Assembly (NCBI RefSeq): GCF_017876515.1
Contig: NZ_JAGIOC010000001.1
Coordinates: forward strand, 3,472,001 to 3,536,000
DNA length: 64,000 bases
Reading direction: 5' to 3'
DNA from: Brachybacterium fresconis
Lineage (GTDB): Bacteria > Actinomycetota > Actinomycetes > Actinomycetales > Dermabacteraceae
This document shows positions 33,578 to 42,307 of the stretch, piece by piece. Each line of letters opens with the position of its first letter. Position 1 is the stretch's first letter. The notes beneath the pieces are model-generated. The model saw only the letters and a program-made list of their open reading frames with translations, ran no database searches and had not been told where the DNA came from. The position numbers were made by a program, and so were the translations under genes.

Positions 33578-34420
33578 TCAGTTCCGGTTCATCCCGAAGG
33601 CCCGCGACATGAGTGCGTCCTTGAAGTGCGCCTCGGAGGCGTCGACGTCCGCCTTCGGGGTGTCAGGGCCGAAGACGCGCAGGATGCTGAAGCGGAACGC
33701 TGCTGCTCGGGTGGGGTCGCGGGCCAGGAGGCTCCGCAGGCCGACGTTGTCGCCGTGGCCGGTCTGGGCGTAGCGACGCCACCTGCCCAGCAGACGTTCG
33801 GTGCCGTCCGCCTTTCCGACATAGTGCTTGCCGGTGGTCGCATCAGTGATGAGGTAGATCCCCTGCACGGAGCTCAGCGCATGCTGCCACGTCCGATAAC
33901 GGGAGCTCTCGACCATGTCCTGCAGCTCGGTGAAGGGGATGATCACCCGGTCGAAGCCCGGGAACGGCACGGCAGCGGGATCCGCGATCTCGACGACAGA
34001 GAACTTCGCGGCGGACGAGCCTCTTTTCGCCCAGTTGATGGTGTCTCCGGACCACTCCACGACCAAGCGCTCCTGCAGCGAGCTGAGCAGTTCCGAGGGG
34101 CGTAGGTCGAAGTAGCGATGCTCCGCGGTCTCCTCGGAGAGAACGGGCCCGTGATTCTCGTAGGCGGTGAGGAACCTCGACCGACGTCTTCCGTCGGCCA
34201 TGAAGGTGAGCCAAAGCGGGGGAGATGTCACTGGCACCTTGTTCCTGTGCGTCTGACGGCGGGTATAGGCGAGCACCTTCTCAGGAGTCAGATCGGCAGT
34301 TCCGGTGAGGCCGTCCGCTGTATAGGTGTGCCGGATGGCGAGGACGTCACCGAACTGCACCTCGGCGGTCTCCAGAATGGTGCCCAGCGTGAGGTGGCCG
34401 GTCCGGGAACTCTCGGTCAT
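33578..34420 (-). CDS. GIY-YIG nuclease domain protein
   Basis: This 280-aa protein has a novel-looking N-terminal region (residues 1-175) and a C-terminal GIY-YIG domain beginning QGIYLITDATTGKHYVGKAD. It continues with the Arg of LLGRWRRYAQ and a Glu-containing helix near VDASEAHFKDAL. GIY-YIG enzymes cut DNA with one metal. GAGGAG precedes the ATG at 34420. It lies just outside the left junction of the defence island and may be a stand-alone restriction-like factor. A target-binding role of the N-terminal domain is inferred. Confidence 0.82.
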   Translation of the reverse strand: MTESSRTGHLTLGTILETAEVQFGDVLAIRHTYTADGLTGTADLTPEKVLAYTRRQTHRNKVPVTSPPLWLTFMADGRRRSRFLTAYENHGPVLSEETAEHRYFDLRPSELLSSLQERLVVEWSGDTINWAKRGSSAAKFSVVEIADPAAVPFPGFDRVIIPFTELQDMVESSRYRTWQHALSSVQGIYLITDATTGKHYVGKADGTERLLGRWRRYAQTGHGDNVGLRSLLARDPTRAAAFRFSILRVFGPDTPKADVDASEAHFKDALMSRAFGMNRN

Positions 34421-34795
34421 GGGGGCTCGCTGCTCCTCGTGTGTCCTGGTGAGCAAGGTATGGGTGATGTCGGCTCAGAGCGCCACAGGAAAGCGGGGCT
34501 GATCTGCGGGTAAGTGGCGCATGGTCTATGACGCCGGGTGGCGTTGCAGGGAAGGATATGTGCCGTGCCTGCTCGCTGTTCCCGAGGGTTCCGCGAGGCG
34601 GTGGTGCTCGATGAGGTGACCTCCTTCCTGCATCGCCTGCTTCCTGCATCGCCTGTGCGACACGCCGGTGCTCCTCTCCAGCGTGCCGCGGGGCCCGTCC
34701 ACTCGGTGCCGACGCCTGAACGGCGATCTACCCGCCCACCGAGAAGGTCCCAGTCACCTCTTCGCACGGGTACGTATCGTCGGGGCGGGAGCACA
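34421..34795. other. intergenic region upstream of the broken ldh
   Basis: This stretch of 375 nt has no supported gene. It holds a 16-bp tandem duplication, TTCCTGCATCGCCTGC, at 34624-34639 and 34640-34655 (one difference). The rest is presumably promoter and leader of the divergent nuclease gene and of ldh. Confidence 0.5.
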
Positions 34796-35328
34796 GTGAG
34801 CACGCTGACCATCGTGGGATCCGGAGCCGTCGGATCGAGCGTCGCGCATGCCGCGATGATCCGGGGCGTGGCCCGCCACATCGCCCTGTACGACCTCGCT
34901 GAGGAGAAGACCCGCGCGGAGGTCCTGGATCTGGCCCACGGCGCGAAGTTCGTCGGGGCGACGAAGATCAGTGGTGGCAGCGACATCTCCGTCACCGCCG
35001 GGTCCGACGTCGTGGTCATCACGGCCGGGGCGAAGCAGAAGCCCGGCCAGACCCGCCTCGAGCTGGCCGCCACGAACGCCCGCATCATGGGCTCGCTCAT
35101 GAAGGACCTGGTCGCCGTCTCGCCGGAGGCGATCTACGTGATCGTCTCCAACCCCTGCGACGTTCTCACCATGCTCGCCCAGGAGGCCAGCGGCCTGCCG
35201 ACGGAGCGGATCTTCGCCTCCGGCGCCACGTTGGACTCCTCGCGCCTGCGATGGGAGATCGGCCGACGCGCCCACGTCTCCGCCTCGAGCGTGCACGCAA
35301 TGATCGTCGGCGAGCACGGGGACTCAGC
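34796..35328 (+). pseudogene. ldh: L-lactate dehydrogenase, truncated after GEHGDS
   Basis: The first about 177 residues are a normal NAD-dependent L-lactate dehydrogenase. They include the Rossmann fold (LTIVGSGAVGSSVAHAAM), ITAGAKQKPGQTRLEL, VSNPCDVLTMLAQEASGLP and the catalytic His in GEHGDS. Full-length enzymes have about 315 residues. Here homology stops at GDS near 35326, and the frame then reads antisense through the HNH nuclease gene to a stop at 35653. The GTG start at 34796 follows GGGAG. The C-terminal half, with the substrate and tetramer contacts, is missing from the window. This is most easily explained by insertion of the defence island into the gene. Confidence 0.88.
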
Positions 35329-36273
35329 TCAGTACCCGAGCTCGAGGCGGCGCCGAAGCTTCTCAGGATCAGGGACGTCGTCGCGGGGGCGCGCAAGGGT
35401 GATGGCGTCGAGGCGGGCGAGATCGGCATGGAGAGATGGGTCCTCCCCGCAGTTCTCCCACCGCACGCGGGTCATCCCGGTAGGAGTGATCGATAGGAAG
35501 CCGGCATCGAAGGCGCGGTCGACGAAGGTGGACAGGCAGATCCCGTTGCTGGGGTCCAGCCGGATCGACGGATCCTCGCTCCACGGGACGATGTGCGAGG
35601 CGACGAGGAACTCGGGGGTGCGGATTCCGGTGACCGCGCAGGTCCACTCGTAGTTTCTCTTCACGCGAGTCGCAAAGGTGCGCTGGGCGCTGCCCCGGGT
35701 GCGCGCCACCACCTCTCGGTCCTCGACTGCGAACCGTCCTTCGTCAACACGTCGGTCGAAGCTCTCGATGAGGTCAAGGTCGACCGGAGCGGACTCTGCG
35801 GTGAGGTCCTCCTGCCCGGCGCGCAGTGTGCGCTCCTCGAACCCGTGCCCGCCGTTGCCGTCGAATGTGACCGTGGTGGCGATGCGATCGAACACCCACC
35901 TCGCCGCGGAGGAAAGATGCGGGTTGAAGCGGAACACGCCGCAGAACCTGTAGTCCCCGGTGCGGGTCTCCTTGCCGAAGGTGATCACGTCTTCGCGCCG
36001 TGTGGACGCCATCCGGTGGCTGTACTGGCCTCCGTCTGCGGGGCGCATCGTGATTTCGGTGCCCTGCGGGGACAGCTCGTTGAGCCAATCTCGGTTGGGG
36101 AAGAGCTTCGGGAACCACACGTCCGTGTGCTCATCGAGTCGAATCGTCGCCTGCTGGTGGCCCTTGTAATCGCGGCCGAACAACCGTGCGACCTCGACGT
36201 GGGTGTGGAACGTGATGTCGTCATCGATGGAGAGCTCACCGCGCTCGAGAAGGTGCTGGATCGTGATCGCCAT
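35329..36273 (-). CDS. HNH endonuclease with unknown N-terminal domain
   Basis: This 314-aa protein carries a C-terminal HNH_2-type nuclease (CAVTGIRTPEFLVASHIVPW, then LDPSNGICLSTFVDRAFDAG). The HNH His, the Asn of NGICL and the His-Ile-Val-Pro-Trp element are all visible. The N-terminal about 190 residues (VWFPKLFPNRDWLNELSPQG, YRFCGVFRFNPH) resemble a DNA-recognition domain but I cannot name it. The gene begins 9 nt after the stop of the ATPase gene and has no site of its own, so it is translationally coupled. ATPase plus HNH is the Septu (PtuA/PtuB) arrangement. Its stop abuts the ldh junction. Confidence 0.85.
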   Translation of the reverse strand: MAITIQHLLERGELSIDDDITFHTHVEVARLFGRDYKGHQQATIRLDEHTDVWFPKLFPNRDWLNELSPQGTEITMRPADGGQYSHRMASTRREDVITFGKETRTGDYRFCGVFRFNPHLSSAARWVFDRIATTVTFDGNGGHGFEERTLRAGQEDLTAESAPVDLDLIESFDRRVDEGRFAVEDREVVARTRGSAQRTFATRVKRNYEWTCAVTGIRTPEFLVASHIVPWSEDPSIRLDPSNGICLSTFVDRAFDAGFLSITPTGMTRVRWENCGEDPSLHADLARLDAITLARPRDDVPDPEKLRRRLELGY

Positions 36274-36282
36274 GGGTCGATG

Positions 36283-37281
36283 CTAGATCCCCGTGCACTC
36301 CGGGCAGTCCCCATTCGAGCCCACGAACTCGGCCAGCCGGGACTGCGTGGTCCAGCTCGAGCGGGGCTGTCCCTCGGGGGCGGCGAGGAGCGCCGCGGCG
36401 GCCTCCACCATGAGGAGTGTCTTCTTGCTCGAGGTGGCTTCGGGGAGGACGACATCCGCGTGAGCTCCCGGGTTCAGGAACTGGGTGGAATTCTTTGAGA
36501 ACAGGTCCATGAGATCGCCGATTCGACTCCGGGCGACATGGTGGCGGCCGCTCTGGCACCAGGACTCGGTGGTCTCCCGCAGGGTCGCGCGGACTCGATC
36601 GCTGACAGGGCCCAGTTCGTCCGACTCCCGCGGCACCCGGTTCGACGGATGCAGGTTCATCCCGGCAGGACCCAGCAACGTGTCGACGTCCTTCGCGCAC
36701 ATCTCGGTGGCCTGACGTGTGTGCGCGGCCAGTGCTGCTCGGAACCAGAGCCGGTCCCGGTTCTCCTCCCAGTGGTCCGTCATCAGTTCCCGGGCCCTGG
36801 CCACAGCGTCAGCAGTGGTGCGTGAGGTCAGGACAGAGAAGCTGTCCGCCCCGTCCGTGCTGCGATGGATCTCCATGGAGTCCTGCACCGTTGCGGGAGA
36901 CCGATGACGGTGCGCGTCCCACAGGTCACGTACCAGCTGATCGTCGTGGGTGAGTACGAGCACCTGATGGGCGGACCGCTCGCCGTTCTCAAGCAGGCGG
37001 GTGATGCCCGGCCCGGCAAGGGCTTTGCGGGAGATGGAGTCGAGCATGTCGCTGGGGTCGTCGATGACGATTGTGGAGCCCGGATGGTCGCGCTCGATCC
37101 GCGCCAGATGGGCGGCCATCCCGAGCATGTCCAGCTGGGCGTCGGAGAAGTAGCCGGCGGCATGCAGTGCCTTGGCACCGTCCGGGAGATCTGCCACGAG
37201 CAGTTCGAGGGAGGGCCGACCCGTGGTGGGTTTCGCAGCGAGCGAGATGCGTGGGGTGCCCTCCGGCCCGAGGATGGGGCC
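36283..37281 (-). pseudogene. SMC-like ATPase, C-terminal part split off by IS3
   Basis: The 332 residues complete the ATPase whose N-terminal part lies at 38635-40143. They include LAAKPTTGRPSLELLVADLP, the Walker B and D-loop STIVIDDPSDMLDSISR and the switch His VLVLTHDDQLVRDLWD. Internal starts such as the GTG at 37197 could express a fragment that lacks the Walker A lysine. The IS3 element separates the halves. Removal of the element and one GGCC copy leaves the halves one base out of frame. Expression of the downstream HNH gene may also be reduced. Confidence 0.82.
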
Positions 37282-37309
37282 TACCCCCGGTTCGTGGACA
37301 CGGGGGTGT

Positions 37310-38215
37310 TTACGCTGCGAGCGCTAGCTTAGCGGTGTAGGCGCGCTCGTAGGCGTTCGGGGACAGGTAGCGGCACCAGGAATGGCGGCGCTTGGTGTTG
37401 TAGCGGGTCAGCCAGCGGAACATCTTGCGGCGGGCGGTGAGCTCGTCGGTGAAGCACGCGGCGTCGCGGAGGACCTCGCGCTTCGTGGTCGCGTTGAACG
37501 ATTCGGCCATCGCGTTGTCGGCGCTGGAGCCGACGGCTCCCATCGACTGGGTCACGCCGAGCCGCTGGCAGAGCTCGGCGTAGGCCTTGGAGGTGTAGAC
37601 GGACCCGTGATCGCTGTGGAAGATCGCTCCTGCCAGAGATCCACGGGCCGCGGCGGCGGCCTTGAGCGCGTCGGCGACGAGGTCGGTGCGCATGTGATCG
37701 GCGATGGCCCAGCCCACCAGGCGGCGGCTGTAGCAGTCGATCACTGTGGCCAGATACAGGTTCCCGCCCCCGCCGGCCTCGGATAGCGGCAGGTAGGTGA
37801 TGTCGCCGACGTAGCGCTGGTTCGGCGCCTCGGCGGTGAAATCCCGGCCCAGCAGGTCAGGAACGACCTGGTCGGCCGGCTCCGGCACCGTCGTGCGGTG
37901 CTTACGCTTCTTGACGTAGCCGCTGAGGCCGGCCTCTCGCATCACGCGAGCGACCCGCTTGTGGTTGACCCGGTCCTCGGGCGCGGCCGCGTCGTTGAGC
38001 TCTGCCGTGATCCGCGGGGCACCCTGTGCATCGTCCTTCGCGTGGATGATGCGGATCCGCTCCAGCAGCTCGCCATCGGAAGCGGCCCGCGCGGACCGAG
38101 CCGGGGCGCCTGTCTGCCAGGCGTAGTAGGAGGAACGCTCGATCTCGACGAGCTCGCACAGTCGCTTCACCGGGTAGGTGGTGGAGTGGTCGGCGACGAA
38201 CTGGAAGCGACTCAC
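37310..38215 (-). CDS. IS3-family transposase OrfB (DDE integrase domain)
   Basis: This 301-aa protein has a helix-turn-helix-like N-terminal region and an rve integrase core. The core includes YVGDITYLPL (first Asp), YLATVIDCYSRRLVGWAI, FHSDHGSVYTS (second Asp) and SADNAMAESFNATTKREVL (Glu). The end of OrfA overlaps its start by 4 nt. In this family a programmed minus-one frameshift normally yields the OrfAB transposase. The reading frame is intact. Confidence 0.95.
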   Translation of the reverse strand: MSRFQFVADHSTTYPVKRLCELVEIERSSYYAWQTGAPARSARAASDGELLERIRIIHAKDDAQGAPRITAELNDAAAPEDRVNHKRVARVMREAGLSGYVKKRKHRTTVPEPADQVVPDLLGRDFTAEAPNQRYVGDITYLPLSEAGGGGNLYLATVIDCYSRRLVGWAIADHMRTDLVADALKAAAAARGSLAGAIFHSDHGSVYTSKAYAELCQRLGVTQSMGAVGSSADNAMAESFNATTKREVLRDAACFTDELTARRKMFRWLTRYNTKRRHSWCRYLSPNAYERAYTAKLALAA

Positions 38216-38574
38216 CAGCGCGTCTCCCCGGCGAAATACTTCGCGGCCTTCTGGAGGATCTCCCGCTCCGTGGTGAGCTTCGTCGTCTCCGCTCTCAGCT
38301 GGGCGTTCTCCGCCTCCAGCCGGGCCACGCGCTGCTCGAGCGGCTCACTAGGATCCGACGTGGAAGCTGTCGGCGCGGACCGCAACGGGCTGTCGGTCAG
38401 CGTGCCGTCAGCCGCGGTCTTCTTTCCGGTCCCGTGGGTCTCCAGCCACTGCCGCAGCGTGCCCCGGACGATCCCGAGGTCCTCCGCGATACCGCGGACC
38501 GTCGCTCCCGGTGTCGATTCGTACAGGTCAACCGCCTGCTGGCGAAACTCTTCGGAGTAGTGCTTCCTGGCCAT
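38212..38574 (-). CDS. IS3-family transposase OrfA (helix-turn-helix)
   Basis: This 120-aa protein starts MARKHYSEEFRQQAVDLYES, the usual OrfA opening. It continues with the helix-turn-helix GATVRGIAEDLGIVRGTLRQWL and a C-terminal leucine-zipper-like coiled coil (EQRVARLEAENAQLRAETTK). It binds the element ends and regulates transposition. Confidence 0.94.
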   Translation of the reverse strand: MARKHYSEEFRQQAVDLYESTPGATVRGIAEDLGIVRGTLRQWLETHGTGKKTAADGTLTDSPLRSAPTASTSDPSEPLEQRVARLEAENAQLRAETTKLTTEREILQKAAKYFAGETRW

Positions 38575-38634
38575 GGTTCATGATCTCGCTTCCCCAGCAA
38601 ATGCTGGAATCAGCGTGTCCACGAACAAGGGTCA

Positions 38635-40143
38635 GGCCCCGATCTCCAGCCAGTCGTTGATCGGGCCCTCGAGCTCCGCGAACTCGTTCCGGACCCGCGT
38701 GACCAACAGTGCCTTGGTCATCGCCTCCGCGCGTTTCATCAGCGGAGAGAGGACGGTGCGGCGGAAATTCAGCACGTGCAGAGCCCTCAGCGTCCCGCCG
38801 GCGTCGGCCGTGATCGCGTCGACGGCGCGGTGCCGGTCGAAGGACGAGTGGCCCTCGGACGCCTGGATGAGACGAACGCGCACCTCGTCCAGGTCCTCGA
38901 GTGCGCCCGCCACCAGTCGCGTCCACGGCACGTCGCGGAGCTGGTGCTGCTGCGCGAGGGCATCCCGCAGTGCGGCCAGCGCAGCGCACCAGCCCGGCAG
39001 TTCCGGTGCAGCGGGTCGTCCCGGAGGGTCCGCCACCTCGAGCCAGCCCGAGACCTCGGCGGCGAGCTTGTCCCGACGGTCGGCCTGAGCCGCTCGCTCC
39101 GCAGCATGCTTCTTCGCCGCCGCGGAACCGGTCAGCAGCGCCTGCACCTCGTCGAGGCGGGACTGTGGGACCTGGGCCTGTTCGCAGGCCGGACAGATCG
39201 TAGACGGTTCCGCGACCTCGACGAACGCTGTGAGGAGCGAGGTGAGCTGGGGGCTCATCGGCGCGCCCTCGATGTCGGGACTCGTCGCCGCCTCGAGGGC
39301 TGCGGCGAGCTGGTGCCAGGGAGCCGCCGACGGTGCGCTCGGGAGGCTCTGCGGCGCGTTCTGCTGCAGCTCCGCCCACTGCGTGAGCGCGGTGATCTGT
39401 GTGTCCTCGCCGTCGTCGAGCGTGATCTCCTCCGCGAGCAGCTGCAGGTAGGGCTCGACGCCCTGGGACGCCTCGGTCGACTTCGCCCCCAGTGTCTTCG
39501 CGATGGCCGTCCAGCTCGCGCTGGTCTCCGCGAGGCCGAGCGTCGCGCCGAGCGGTTCGATGCGCTCGGTGCGTTTGGCGTTGACCAGCGCGCGCAGCAG
39601 CCGGCGAGGCAGGACCTGCATGTCGGGGTAATGGGTCGCAGGCGTGTCGAAGGAGGTCCACTCGCAGTCCCGTATCTGGTCGCCGTGACCATAGCGGACC
39701 GCGACGCGGGGCGGATGCGCGAGGTCGGGGTTCCCAGCGTGGGTGCGGTGGGTGATGTGGTCCTTGTCCTTCACCTCCGTTGCGGCGTTCGGCAGGCCCT
39801 CCTTTCGGGTGGTGGACCCGTCGATGACCAGCTCGAACGCGTCGGTCAGGCTCGTCTTTCCCTTGCCGTTGCCGGCGTACACGATGGTTAGCCCTTCGGA
39901 GGGGCGCAGCGTCTGCTCGGGGCCGAAGGAGCGGATGCCCTGCACGGACACGGAATGCACCACGGCGGGCTCGGCGCGCGCACTGTGCGGGTCGGCAACT
40001 GACGGCTCGGGTAGGCGCTTGTAGATCTGTTCGCCGAGTTCCTCGTCATCGAGGTCGCCACACTTCCGCGCCAAGGATTCGAGCACCGACGCGATCTCGT
40101 CAGCGGCAGCCGCGTCCTCGATGGTCCGGTCGGTCTCGGTCAA
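38635..40143 (-). pseudogene. SMC/RecF-like ATPase, N-terminal part split off by IS3
   Basis: This 503-codon stretch starts at a TTG (40143) with GGAGGGG seven bases upstream. After an acidic lead (residues 1-60) comes the ABC-type head VHSVSVQGIRSFGPEQTLR with Walker A GNGKGKTS (91-98). A helical arm follows with a zinc-hook-like ICPACEQAQVPQ near residues 316-327. The last codon before the stop comes from host DNA, and the TGA itself belongs to IS3. With the C-terminal part the protein would be about 835 residues. Together with the HNH gene it forms a Septu-like defence pair that is probably inactive. Confidence 0.84.
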
Positions 40144-40528
40144 GTCGTTCCCCTCCGTCTATGAGCTCCCACGGTGGGAACACGAGCGCTCGACGAGCTG
40201 CGAGATGGCGTCACGGCCAGTCTGGCAGGGACGTGTCGTGGGGTGGAGGGGAATGATGGAATGCATACGTTGGGCGGAACGACGGTCGGAACGCGAGGTT
40301 CCGTGACTCCGCTGGCCACTGCGCCGCTTGCTGTCATCGTGGAAGCCCGACACGTAGCCCTTGACGCGGTCCGGAAAAGAAGCTTCGTGAAACCCGCACC
40401 GTTGCGCAGCGCGGTGGACCCGTGAACGTCTCTGAAGAGAGCGCGGCAGGTTTGCGGACTGCGGCCGAGTGTCTGACGAGTCGGGCATACTTCCAAGCAG
40501 TAGGTACGAATGAGGGACAAGGGGTGCG
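40144..40528. other. divergent intergenic region
   Basis: This stretch of 385 nt lies between the TTG start of the ATPase gene and the nuclease gene at 40529. It should hold two outward promoters, but I find no strong -35/-10 pair. A plus-strand frame at 40174-40425 (83 codons, GTG start) has no clear ribosome binding site, and I do not support it as a gene. Confidence 0.45.
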
Positions 40529-41617
40529 ATGATGAATGGGCTGGGCAGGATCCTCGCGAGCGAGACGAATGTCAGCGATCTGCTGGCGTACTTCACCGAG
40601 GAGGATCCGACGCCATGGGCGGGCCTCATCGGATCGACGCCCGCTCGGGTGACCCGTGAGGGACGAGCGCGTTCCGAGAACCGCGCGGATCTTCTCCTGA
40701 TGGGCGCGTCGGGGGAGACGATCGGCGCAGTGGAAGTGAAGCTCGGCCACCACCTCAGCCCGAAGCAGTCCGAGTGGTACACCTCCACCTTCGGCGCCGA
40801 GGTGACGCTGCTCCTGGCTTCCCTGGACCCGGTGAGCCCTCGCGATGAGCATCCGGATTCTCGCTGGTCCGCGAACCTGCTCCCAGACCTTGTGAGTCGC
40901 TGGAAGGGCTCGTCAAACTCAGAGGTCTCGGTGCTCGCAGCAGCCGCGGAGAGGGTCCTCTCGGAATGGTCAGCGCTGATCACCTCTGTGAGCACGGGCA
41001 GCAAGGGCAAGGACGCGGAACCTGTCGAATCGATCTCCGATCCTTTCCTGGGCCGGATCCTCACTCGTGCGCTGAAGCCTGCCGTCCTCGAAGGGAGCGC
41101 CGAGTCTGCGTACCCTGGGGTCACCTCCGGCGGGGGCAACGCGTTGCTCCAAGCATGGCGCGCATTCCCGGGAAAGCCGGATAGACACGACGCGATTACA
41201 GAAGTGCGATGGCAGCCAAGCCGTCGGATCATGGACTTCCGGTTCGGGGTCGATGTCACCAAGGGAGGGCGAGCTGGACGGGAGGCCGCGTGGGAACTGG
41301 CCACCACGCTCGACTCAGCGATCCGCGTTGACAGCTTCTCCGCCTATCTCGAGGGCGTCGACCAGGCGCGAGCCGGACTTCTCTCTTCGGCACGGGGGAC
41401 GGGGCGCCCTACGAAGAAGGGAAACTGGGCGGACATCGTCGAGAAGGGGTTCCGCCACGGCGACGCTTCGCAGTACAACCCGGGCTTCTATCGTGACGGT
41501 GACAGGCGCTTCGAGGCGTCGGCGCGGATCGACACCTCACGGGCCACGGGGCCGGACCTCGTGGCACTGCTCGACCACGCATTGGTGTATCTCACCGAGC
41601 AGTTGTCGGTGAAGTAA
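40529..41617 (+). CDS. PD-(D/E)XK nuclease-fold protein
   Basis: This 362-aa soluble protein has a nuclease core near its N terminus. RADLLLMGASGETIGAVEVK supplies the motif Asp and the E-x-K pair, and the helix Q of LSPKQSEWY follows. The middle and C-terminal parts (RRIMDFRFGVDVTKGGRAG, NWADIVEKGFRHGDASQYNPG) are unfamiliar. AAGGGG precedes the ATG. It stands alone between the Septu-like pair and a decayed gene, so it may be a single-gene restriction or abortive-infection factor. It has no adjacent methylase, so self-protection would need another mechanism. Confidence 0.75.
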   Translation: MMNGLGRILASETNVSDLLAYFTEEDPTPWAGLIGSTPARVTREGRARSENRADLLLMGASGETIGAVEVKLGHHLSPKQSEWYTSTFGAEVTLLLASLDPVSPRDEHPDSRWSANLLPDLVSRWKGSSNSEVSVLAAAAERVLSEWSALITSVSTGSKGKDAEPVESISDPFLGRILTRALKPAVLEGSAESAYPGVTSGGGNALLQAWRAFPGKPDRHDAITEVRWQPSRRIMDFRFGVDVTKGGRAGREAAWELATTLDSAIRVDSFSAYLEGVDQARAGLLSSARGTGRPTKKGNWADIVEKGFRHGDASQYNPGFYRDGDRRFEASARIDTSRATGPDLVALLDHALVYLTEQLSVK

Positions 41618-41691
41618 CCGGGCACGACGGAGGTGAGGAGGCCGAGGCTGGGGGAGCGGTTGCCGCTGGAGCTGATTCCTCCCCGCCGTCC

Positions 41692-42230
41692 TCAGGCCGA
41701 AGGATTCTCGGGCCGGTTGATCAGCACCTCGTCGAGCAGCGCTTCGGAGTGGAACGTCGCGAAGTTCGACGGTACGCCGCGCATGCACCCGAGTGCCATG
41801 GCAAGGGCCGCGGCGAGGACGCTGGGACAGCACCCCAGCCATCTCCTCCATGGGGAGGGTGATCGACTCGCAGTCGCGGTAGCTGCAATTGCTCGTCTGG
41901 CGATGGATCTCCAGACCGCGCCGATCGCGACGCCTCGCGACCCTGGAGGCGACGTCGAGAATCGCGCCCTTCGCGTGCCGCTTCGGGTATTACATCAGGT
42001 ACAACAGCTCGATGTTGTGCGCTTCGACCGTTCGGCCTCCATGTCCGCCAGGTCCGGGAGCGGAACCGACGCGGGCCCGCCCTGCAGGACGAGTTCACGC
42101 AGGCGAGACTGTCGCCGGACAACAAAGCACGCCGAGCAGGAGCACGCGACCGCGGGCAGCAGATCGGGCACAGCAGCTCCACGAACCGTTCGAGCACGAC
42201 GCCCGCCGCCATAGCTCGCACCGCGACGGC
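41692..42230 (-). pseudogene. decayed gene with zinc-ribbon start and several frameshifts
   Basis: Minus-strand translation gives good-looking protein in successive frames. It starts VVLERFVELLCPICCPRSR followed by LACVNSSCRAG (two Cys pairs). Then come EAHNIELLYLM, YPKRHAKGAILDVASRVA, CSYRDCESITLPMEEMAGVL, and finally GCMRGVPSNFATFHSEALLD ending at a TGA (41692-41694). At least three frame changes or stops separate these pieces. I cannot name the family. The remnant explains most of the 690-nt gap between the nuclease gene and the next operon. Confidence 0.45.
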
Positions 42231-42307
42231 CCAGTGAGCGGGCTGCGAGTCCCGAGACTTCTGGCGGCAGGTCTGAAAGAATGGGAATGAAGATAGGAGG
42301 CCTGGTC

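Larger units (their letters stand above)
37282..38634 (-). mobile_element. complete IS3-family insertion sequence (1353 bp)
   Basis: The terminal inverted repeats are about 21 bp. The right end reads inward TGACCCTTGTTCGTGGACAC and the left TACCCCCGGTTCGTGGACAC, with four mismatches. GGCC directly precedes the left end (37278-37281) and follows the right end (38635-38638), a 4-bp target duplication. Two overlapping transposase frames occupy the element. It lies inside the SMC-like ATPase gene. Confidence 0.94.

Noticed and set aside
31789..33612. 607-codon plus-strand frame opposite the 607-aa protein gene
   Set aside because: It is Arg/Gly/Gln-rich, has no ribosome binding site and lacks balanced composition. 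The minus-strand frame has normal amino acid use.
37291..38624. IS3 ends placed at GTTCGTGGACACG without flanking repeats
   Set aside because: Extending the ends outward to TGACCC and TACCCC gives the usual IS3 terminal bases and a perfect GGCC target duplication, so the longer boundaries were chosen.
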